Part shown: piece after piece, positions 58,549-64,000 of the stretch | Layout of the letters: every line of letters begins with the position of its first letter | Position numbering within the stretch: position 1 is the first letter of the stretch | DNA from: Allorhizobium paknamense | Lineage (GTDB): Bacteria > Pseudomonadota > Alphaproteobacteria > Rhizobiales > Rhizobiaceae | Length of the DNA: 64,000 nt | Direction of reading: 5' to 3' | Assembly: GCF_030815125.1 (NCBI RefSeq) | Contig: NZ_JAUSWH010000001.1 | Coordinates: 434,001-498,000, forward strand | Notes under the pieces: model-generated | The model's input: the letters and a program-made list of their open reading frames with translations, nothing else | The model's database searches: none | Told to the model about the DNA's origin: nothing | Translations under genes and position numbers: made by a program

Positions 58549-59286
58549 TCAGATCATCGCCATGCCGCCATTCACATGCAGGGTCTGCCCTGTGACATAG
58601 CTGGCTTCCGAGGATGCGAGGTAGAGAACGGCGGACGCGATTTCCGCGCCGGTTCCCATCCGCTTCATGGGGATGACCCCCATAATGGATTCTTTCTGCT
58701 TGTCGTTCAGCTTGCCGGTCATCGCGCTTTCGATAAAGCCCGGCGCCACGCAGTTGACCGTGACGTTGCGCGGCGCGATTTCCTGGGCGAGCGACTTGGA
58801 AAAACCGATCATGCCCGCCTTGGAGGCGCAGTAATTGGTCTGCCCCGGATTGCCCGTCACGCCGACGATGGAGGTAATGTTGATGATGCGGCCATAGCGG
58901 CGGCGCATCATCGGATGCGTCAGTTCCCGCGTCAGCAGGAAGACGGAGGAGAGGTTGACCTCCAGCACGGCATCCCAGTCGGCATCCGACATGCGCACGA
59001 ACAGGCCGTCCTTGGTGATGCCGGCATTGTTGACGAGAATATCCACACCTTCCAGCTCGGCCTCGGCCTTCTGGCCCAGCGCCTTCACCTCATCGCGGCT
59101 GGAGAGGTTGGCGGGGAAGATCTTGACGCGCTCGCCAAGTTCGGTGGCGAGCGCCTCCAGCTTTTCCACCCGCGTGCCATGCAGGCCGACGGTCGCACCC
59201 TGCGCATGCAGCACCCGGGCGATTTCCTCGCCGATGCCGCCGGAAGCGCCGGTCACCAAAGCCTTGCGGCCGGTCAAATCGAACAT
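58549..59286 (-). CDS. fabG: 3-oxoacyl-ACP reductase
   Basis: A 245-residue NADPH-dependent SDR that reduces 3-oxoacyl-ACP. Cofactor loop VTGASGGIGEEIA, NNAG, the catalytic Ser in INITSIVGVTGNPGQ and Tyr-Lys in YCASKAG are present. It follows fabD after 25 bp. Confidence 0.97.
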   Translation of the reverse strand: MFDLTGRKALVTGASGGIGEEIARVLHAQGATVGLHGTRVEKLEALATELGERVKIFPANLSSRDEVKALGQKAEAELEGVDILVNNAGITKDGLFVRMSDADWDAVLEVNLSSVFLLTRELTHPMMRRRYGRIINITSIVGVTGNPGQTNYCASKAGMIGFSKSLAQEIAPRNVTVNCVAPGFIESAMTGKLNDKQKESIMGVIPMKRMGTGAEIASAVLYLASSEASYVTGQTLHVNGGMAMI

Positions 59287-59311
59287 GTGTCTTTCCTCGT
59301 TGCTGTCCTGT

Positions 59312-60256
59312 TCAAGCCAAGAGCGCCGTCAGCGCTGCCTCGATATCCGCCGGCGCATTGACCGCCGTACCCGTCAGGTTCTTGTCGATGCGCCGCACGA
59401 GCCCGGTCAGCACCTTGCCGGAGCCGATCTCGTACAGCACAGAAACGCCGTTATGGCCAAACCATTCCACCGTTTCGCGCCAGCGCACCTGCCCGGTGAC
59501 CTGCTCCACCAGCAGCCGGGCAATCTCCGCCGGATCGCTGACGGGGGCTGCCCGCACATTGGCAATCAACGGCACCACCGGCGCCTTCATCTCGACGGCA
59601 GCAATGGCCTCGCGCATGGCATCCGCCGCCGGGCCCATGAGGCTCGAATGGAAGGGCGCGGATACCGGCAGCATGATGGCGCGCTTTGCGCCCTTTTCGC
59701 TGGCCAGCGCCGCTGCTTTTTCCACAGCCGCCTTTTCGCCGGAAATCACCAGCTGCCCGCCGCCATTGTCATTGGCGATCTGCACGGCGCCGAAAGCGGT
59801 GGCCTCTGAACACACAGCCTCGACATCGGGATGCTCCAGCCCGATGATGGCGGCCATGGCGCCAGCACCCACCGGCACGGCAGCCTGCATGGCATTGCCA
59901 CGAATGCGCAGCAGCCGCGCCGTATCGGCCAGGCTGAAGGTTCCGGCGGCACAGAGCGCCGAATATTCGCCGAGCGAATGGCCTGCCACGTAGGAGACCT
60001 TGTTCTTCAGCGAAAAGCCGCGCGCTTCCATGACCCTGAGCACCGCAATCGAAACGGCCATCAGCGCCGGCTGCGCATTGGCGGTCAGCGTCAGCGTCTC
60101 GGCCGGTCCGTCGAACATGACGGCGGAGAGCTTTTCACCCAGCGCTTCGTCCACTTCATCAAAGACGGCGCGCGCCTCCGGAAAGGCCTCCGCCAGATCC
60201 TTGCCCATTCCGACGACCTGGCTGCCCTGGCCCGGAAATGTAAATGCCACACCCAT
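59312..60256 (-). CDS. fabD: malonyl-CoA-ACP transacylase
   Basis: A 314-residue enzyme that loads malonyl groups onto ACP. ATG 60256 has GGGAG upstream and starts GVAFTFPGQGSQVVGMG. The active-site serine is in GHSLGEYSAL, and the GQVRWRETV segment near residue 270 is typical. It is the first gene of the fab run. Confidence 0.96.
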   Translation of the reverse strand: MGVAFTFPGQGSQVVGMGKDLAEAFPEARAVFDEVDEALGEKLSAVMFDGPAETLTLTANAQPALMAVSIAVLRVMEARGFSLKNKVSYVAGHSLGEYSALCAAGTFSLADTARLLRIRGNAMQAAVPVGAGAMAAIIGLEHPDVEAVCSEATAFGAVQIANDNGGGQLVISGEKAAVEKAAALASEKGAKRAIMLPVSAPFHSSLMGPAADAMREAIAAVEMKAPVVPLIANVRAAPVSDPAEIARLLVEQVTGQVRWRETVEWFGHNGVSVLYEIGSGKVLTGLVRRIDKNLTGTAVNAPADIEAALTALLA

Positions 60257-60464
60257 TGGGGTACTCCCTTGTCTTTTCCCCACTCCAATTCACAAACTGT
60301 CTTCGAGAGTCAACCCGTGACCCATCCCTTAGCACAGGCCTCCCCACACAGTATCCGGGGTTTATATGGTTTATATGGCCTTGCCGTGTGTCATTTTCGG
60401 GCTACATTGCTCCGCGATCCTCCCGGCGCCTCCCAAGCGCATCAAAGCCCATAGAGATGACAGC

Positions 60465-61508
60465 ATGAAATACAGGACACTCGGCCGTACCGATCTCTCG
60501 GTCTCGGAAATCTGCCTCGGCACCATGACATGGGGCAGCCAGAACAGCGAGGCGGAAGCCTTCGAGCAAATGGATTACGCCCTTTCCGAAGGCGTCAATT
60601 TCTTCGACACCGCCGAACTTTACCCCACCACGCCGCTCTCGGCCGACACCTATACCGATACGGAAAAGCTGATCGGCAACTGGTTTGCCAAAACCGGCAA
60701 GCGCAAGGATGTGATCCTCGCCACCAAGGTTGCGGGTGCCGGTCGACCCTATATTCGCGGGGGCGCGCCGATCAACGGCAAGACCATTCGCGAAGCGGTG
60801 GACGCCAGCCTGACGCGATTGAAGACGGATTATATCGACCTCTACCAGATCCACTGGCCCAATCGCGGTCATTATCATTTCCGGGCCGCCTGGAATTACG
60901 ATCCGTCCAACCAGGTGACGGAGAGGGTGCATGCCGAAATGCTGGAGAAGCTGGAAGCCCTCGACGCCTGCGTCAAGGCCGGCAAGATCCGCGCCATCGG
61001 CCTTTCCAACGAGACCTGCTGGGGCACGCAGCAATTCCTGACGCTGGCGGAAAAGCACGGGCTGCCGCGCGTTGCCACCATCCAGAACGAATATAACCTG
61101 CTCTACCGCAGCTATGATCTCGATCTGGCGGAGCTTTCCCACCATGAGAACGTCTCGCTGCTGGCATATTCGCCGCTGGCGGCAGGCCTGCTGAGCGGAA
61201 AATATCTGGGCGGCGTCAAGCCCGCCGGTTCGCGCGGCTCCATCAATGGCGATCTCGGCGGACGGCTGACCGAACACCAGGAACCCGCCACCCGCGCCTA
61301 TGTGGAGCTGGCCAAGGCCCATGATATCGACCCTTCGCAAATGGCGCTCGCCTTCTGCCTGACGCGGCCCTTCATGGGATCGGTGATTATCGGCGCGACG
61401 TCCATGGAGCAGCTGAAGATCAATATCGGTGCAGCACAGCTTACGCTTTCCGACGAGGTGCTGGCCGGTATTGCACGCATCCATCGGCAATATCCGATGG
61501 CGATCTGA
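60465..61508 (+). CDS. tas: aldo/keto reductase, Tas-like
   Basis: A 347-residue NADPH-dependent reductase. The Tas pattern is followed closely: LGTMTWGSQNSEAEAFEQMD, FFDTAELYP (catalytic Asp, Tyr), a lysine in ATKVAG, and the catalytic His in YQIHWPNRG. ATG 60465 starts KYRTLGRTDLSVSE; the 33 codons upstream are not conserved-looking. The physiological substrate is unknown. A strong terminator follows. Confidence 0.9.
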   Translation: MKYRTLGRTDLSVSEICLGTMTWGSQNSEAEAFEQMDYALSEGVNFFDTAELYPTTPLSADTYTDTEKLIGNWFAKTGKRKDVILATKVAGAGRPYIRGGAPINGKTIREAVDASLTRLKTDYIDLYQIHWPNRGHYHFRAAWNYDPSNQVTERVHAEMLEKLEALDACVKAGKIRAIGLSNETCWGTQQFLTLAEKHGLPRVATIQNEYNLLYRSYDLDLAELSHHENVSLLAYSPLAAGLLSGKYLGGVKPAGSRGSINGDLGGRLTEHQEPATRAYVELAKAHDIDPSQMALAFCLTRPFMGSVIIGATSMEQLKINIGAAQLTLSDEVLAGIARIHRQYPMAI

Positions 61509-61532
61509 CAGCACCGGATCACACAAGACGAC

Positions 61533-61572
61533 AAAGGGACCGGCATTCCCATGCCGGTCCCTTTATTTTTTC
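61533..61572 (+). terminator. strong intrinsic terminator after the aldo/keto reductase gene
   Basis: A 14-bp perfect stem AAAGGGACCGGCAT (61533-61546 with 61551-61564) with a 4-nt loop is followed by ATTTTTTCT. Confidence 0.9.
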
Positions 61573-61574
61573 TA

Positions 61575-61675
61575 CTGCATAATTCCTTAAATCGGAATCG
61601 ATTTAAGGAATTATGCAGCAGATTTAAAGTGTTACAGCGTCCTTTGTGCGTTTGATAAAACGCACGGCGCTGTAA
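61575..61675. repeat. double-palindrome intergenic element
   Basis: Hairpin one has 20-bp perfect arms (61575-61594 with 61599-61618; starts CTGCATAATTCC). Hairpin two has arms TTACAGCG/CGCTGTAA (61632-61639, 61668-61675) enclosing GTGCGTTT/AAACGCAC. The two-hairpin layout is like RIME but the sequence is different. Confidence 0.8.
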
Positions 61676-61782
61676 TGGTTTGCCTGACACGGAACTCTTG
61701 CCGCAATCCCGCATTGAAACACCCATAAACCCCAGATTGAATTTTAGATTTTCCACATCGTCCATATCCAAGGGAGTGTTTC

Positions 61783-62835
61783 ATGTGCCAGATGTGCCGC
61801 ATCGTTCCTGAAAAAGTGTTGATTGCACTCGCTGAGGATCCAGACCTGCCGGAAGACGCCCGCAACCGGCTGAGCGAGACGCTCAATCTGGACCAGCAAA
61901 TCCGCCGCTTTCGCGATAGCGCACGGGAGCTGACCCTGGCCAAGCAGGCCTTTCACGCCTTTTCCGTGACGGTGGCGCGGGAACCGTCGATTCCGGTCTA
62001 TGATTGTAATCACAGCATGACCTTGCCCGGCGTCCAGATTGCCGATCCGGCCTCCTCCCGCGATGCCGATGCCCGCACTACCTTTGAAACCACCTCGGGT
62101 GTGGCGCGCTTCTTCAGAGAGATTTTTGACCGCAATTCCATCAACGGCAATGGCATGACCATTCTATCTTCCATTCATTATGGCGAGGAATACAACAACG
62201 CCTTCTGGAACGGCACGCAGATGGCCTATGGCGACGGCGATGGCCAGATCTTCGTGGCCTTCTGCCGCGGCACGGATGTGGTGGGCCACGAATTGACCCA
62301 TGGCGTGACGCAATACACGCTCGGGCTCAATTACGAAAATCAGGCGGGCGGCCTGAACGAGAGCCTGTCCGACGTCTTCGGCACCATCTTCAAGCAATGG
62401 CTGCGCCAGGAAACGGTGACGGAGGCCGACTGGCTGATCGGCAATGAAATTCTGGGACCTGCCGCCAAAGCCAAATATACGTGCCTGCGCGACATGGCCG
62501 ATCCCGAAGCTGCGCACGCCATGGGTGGTCAGGTCAGCCATTTTCGCCAGTATCGCGATGGTATGGATCCGCATGAATCGAGCGGCATTCCCAATCTCGC
62601 CTTCTACAAGGCCGCCATGGCGCTCGGCGGAAAAAGCTGGGACAAGGCCGGGCCGATCTGGTATCATGCCATGACGGAAAACGGCACCCAGCCGGACATG
62701 ACCATGGCGCAGTTCGCGGGTGCGACACTGAGCGCCACGGATGCGCTGTTCGGTGGGGAACAAGCGGTCCGGGCAGCCGTTGACAAAGCCTGGCGCGATG
62801 TCGGCGTAACCCCGGCAGACGCCGAAACCTCATGA
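61783..62835 (+). CDS. protealysin-like M4 (thermolysin family) metalloprotease
   Basis: A 350-residue zinc protease with a short protealysin-type propeptide and no signal peptide. The propeptide has CRIVPEKVLIALAED near the N-terminus. The zinc site is HELTH (169-173) with the third ligand E193 in NESLSDVFG, and the catalytic His further on in DPHESSGI. Protealysin-like enzymes are made as soluble precursors and have been linked to cleavage of host or competitor proteins. It is followed by an emfourin-like gene, the known inhibitor arrangement. Two cysteines (CQMC) open the protein. Confidence 0.9.
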   Translation: MCQMCRIVPEKVLIALAEDPDLPEDARNRLSETLNLDQQIRRFRDSARELTLAKQAFHAFSVTVAREPSIPVYDCNHSMTLPGVQIADPASSRDADARTTFETTSGVARFFREIFDRNSINGNGMTILSSIHYGEEYNNAFWNGTQMAYGDGDGQIFVAFCRGTDVVGHELTHGVTQYTLGLNYENQAGGLNESLSDVFGTIFKQWLRQETVTEADWLIGNEILGPAAKAKYTCLRDMADPEAAHAMGGQVSHFRQYRDGMDPHESSGIPNLAFYKAAMALGGKSWDKAGPIWYHAMTENGTQPDMTMAQFAGATLSATDALFGGEQAVRAAVDKAWRDVGVTPADAETS

Positions 62836-62852
62836 CCGTGATTTATTTTTGA

Positions 62853-62897
62853 AGCATAATCTTGATCGTCCTCGTTTCACTCCGGTCGGATTATGCT
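62853..62897. repeat. palindrome between protease and inhibitor genes
   Basis: AGCATAATC (62853-62861) pairs with GATTATGCT (62889-62897) across 27 nt. It resembles other rhizobial intergenic palindromes and separates the two genes by about 84 bp. Confidence 0.6.
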
Positions 62898-62919
62898 CTA
62901 ACCCCGAAGACGGATAGCG

Positions 62920-63201
62920 ATGGGCGATCTGCATCTGGAAAAACTCGGCGGATTTGCAGGCTTTGGCGGCGCAGGCGCCAAGCTGAAATGCTGCGGCGTC
63001 TATGCCGCCGAGCAGTTGGACGATGCCGAACGGTCGCTCATCGAAACCTTTTTCGAGGGAAATCCGCTTGCCACCCGCTCCATGGACGGGTTCCGCTACC
63101 GCATCACCTGGCCGGAACGGTTTGGTGAGCGCAGCGTGGAGGTGAGTGAAAACCTCGTTCCCGAAGCGCTGCGCAAAGCGGTCAAGGATCGGCTTCTTTA
63201 A
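62920..63201 (+). CDS. emfourin-like protein, probable M4 protease inhibitor
   Basis: A 93-residue protein without signal peptide. The start LEKLGGFAGFGGAGAKL followed by a mixed alpha/beta pattern and RYRITWPERFGE resembles emfourin, the slow-binding inhibitor encoded beside protealysin in Serratia. The call depends strongly on its position right after the protease gene. It would keep the protease silent inside the producing cell. An unrelated small protein cannot be excluded. Confidence 0.72.
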   Translation: MGDLHLEKLGGFAGFGGAGAKLKCCGVYAAEQLDDAERSLIETFFEGNPLATRSMDGFRYRITWPERFGERSVEVSENLVPEALRKAVKDRLL

Positions 63202-63294
63202 CCTGTCGCTTACCCCGTTCCCATCCATCGCTGGCCTCGGCGGCAATTTCAGCAGATAGTCCTAAATTAATATCTGTTGGAACAAGAGTGGGAC

Positions 63295-64000
63295 ATGACC
63301 AGCATCAACAGCTTCTATCGCGATCCCAATGCGGCGCTCTATGTCTCGGCGCTGTTTTCCCGTTCCCCCGCCCCCTCCTCCCTGGCCACCTCCTTTCCAG
63401 CAACCGGAACCGCCTCAACGCGCAGCGATGCCGGACAGCGGGCGCTGGCCCGCATCATCGAAATTCTCAGCCTTGCCGATGGCGAAAGCCAGGACGGCGC
63501 GGATGTGAATGAGAGCCTGGGCTATGTCACCGGCGTCTCCGGCACGGAAGGGGATGAAAACCTGACGCTGACAGGCCGCGCATTGTATAATGTCGAAACC
63601 GGCGGCGGCGATGACAGTCTGGCGGTGAAGACCGGCCTGATGGCCAATATCTCTACCGGAGACGGCAATGACAGCGTCAAGGCCGAGGCCAGTGCGATCA
63701 CCGGTCTCGATGCGGGCTCGGGCGACGATGATGTGCAACTGCTCGGCAAGCTGTTGATGACCATCGCCGGTGGCGATGGCAATGATACCATCAAGGCCTC
63801 CGGCTCGGCCCTGATCGGCATTGATGGCGGCAGCGGCAACGATACCCTCTATCTGGAAGGCAGCCGTATTTTTGCCAGCGGCGGCACGGGTGACGACACG
63901 ATCGACATCCACCAGACCGGAACAGACAGCACCGCCGAGCTGACCTTTGCCGCAGGCGACGGCAAGGACAAGGTGACGACCGATGGGCCGCTTCTGCTGC
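63295..64000 (+). CDS. RTX-like calcium-binding repeat protein, 5' part only
   Basis: Open from ATG 63295 to the window edge (235 residues). After about 100 residues of unclear nature come at least five tandem 19-residue repeats, each opening with a G-x-G-[ND]-D turn: GGGDDSLAV, GDGNDSVKA, GSGDDDVQL, GDGNDTIKA and GSGNDTLYL. A sixth begins TGDDTIDI. These turns match the RTX nonapeptide core, but the period is 19 instead of 9, suggesting a beta-helix with one calcium turn per coil. No N-terminal signal is seen, in line with type I secretion through a C-terminal signal that lies outside the window. Confidence 0.78.
   Translation, partial: MTSINSFYRDPNAALYVSALFSRSPAPSSLATSFPATGTASTRSDAGQRALARIIEILSLADGESQDGADVNESLGYVTGVSGTEGDENLTLTGRALYNVETGGGDDSLAVKTGLMANISTGDGNDSVKAEASAITGLDAGSGDDDVQLLGKLLMTIAGGDGNDTIKASGSALIGIDGGSGNDTLYLEGSRIFASGGTGDDTIDIHQTGTDSTAELTFAAGDGKDKVTTDGPLLL

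Overview
The window is 64 kb of high-GC chromosomal DNA from an alphaproteobacterium, almost certainly a member of the Rhizobiaceae (Rhizobium/Agrobacterium group). The basis is gene order (purN-purM facing AI-2E exporter-hdaA-ppk-ppx; uvrC-pgsA-moaD-moaE; lptF-lptG-lptD-surA-like-pdxA-rsmA; fabD-fabG-acpP-fabF-mltG), an HdaA-type replication regulator, an Omp25/RopB-like porin-family protein, and intergenic palindromic elements of the kind described in rhizobia as RIME. No rRNA, tRNA, IS element, prophage or CRISPR array is visible. Most of it is core genome.

Layout. 1-5.2 kb: the 5' part of parC (minus), an exported protein of unknown function, and a chemoreceptor ending in an xWxxF tether. 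5.6-13.8 kb: aspS, a Tat-exported multicopper oxidase, rnd, a GNAT acetyltransferase, an Rsm22-like methyltransferase, and a divergent mntH/mntR manganese pair with two palindromic operator candidates between them. 13.9-21.5 kb: ppx, ppk, hdaA and an AI-2E family membrane protein (minus), facing purM-purN (plus). 21.6-26.7 kb: a molybdopterin oxidoreductase overlapping a NudK-like hydrolase, rlmJ, a GST, a cluster of hairpins, and an outer-membrane beta-barrel protein. 27-32.5 kb: a pteridine-reductase-like SDR overlapping uvrC, then pgsA, moaD, moaE and a DapA-superfamily aldolase that is not DapA. 32.5-45.2 kb: ndk, GST, DinB-like protein, ABC-F ATPase, a PgaC/NodC-type glycosyltransferase behind an AT-rich island, a second chemoreceptor, a lipoprotein polysaccharide deacetylase, holC, pepA and a PAP2 phosphatase. 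This part is rich in dispersed palindromic repeats.

45.6-53.2 kb carries the LPS export block (lptF, lptG, lptD) with a SurA-like chaperone, pdxA and rsmA. 53.2-60.3 kb (minus) carries gmk, a YicC-family protein, mltG and the fatty-acid genes fabF, acpP, fabG and fabD. 60.4-64 kb carries a Tas-like aldo-keto reductase, a protealysin-like M4 metalloprotease, a small emfourin-like protein (its likely inhibitor), and the 5' part of a protein built from a 19-residue repeat with an RTX-like calcium turn. 

The most unusual points are the protease/inhibitor/repeat-protein neighbourhood at the right end, and the repeat biology. Two 105-bp RIME1-like elements differ at only three positions. A second family beginning TAGAG supplies the stop codon of three separate genes. 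The AT-rich promoter islands in front of the glycosyltransferase and the first chemoreceptor look like targets of a xenogeneic-silencer-type regulator. All names rest on reading motifs by eye; no database search was possible.
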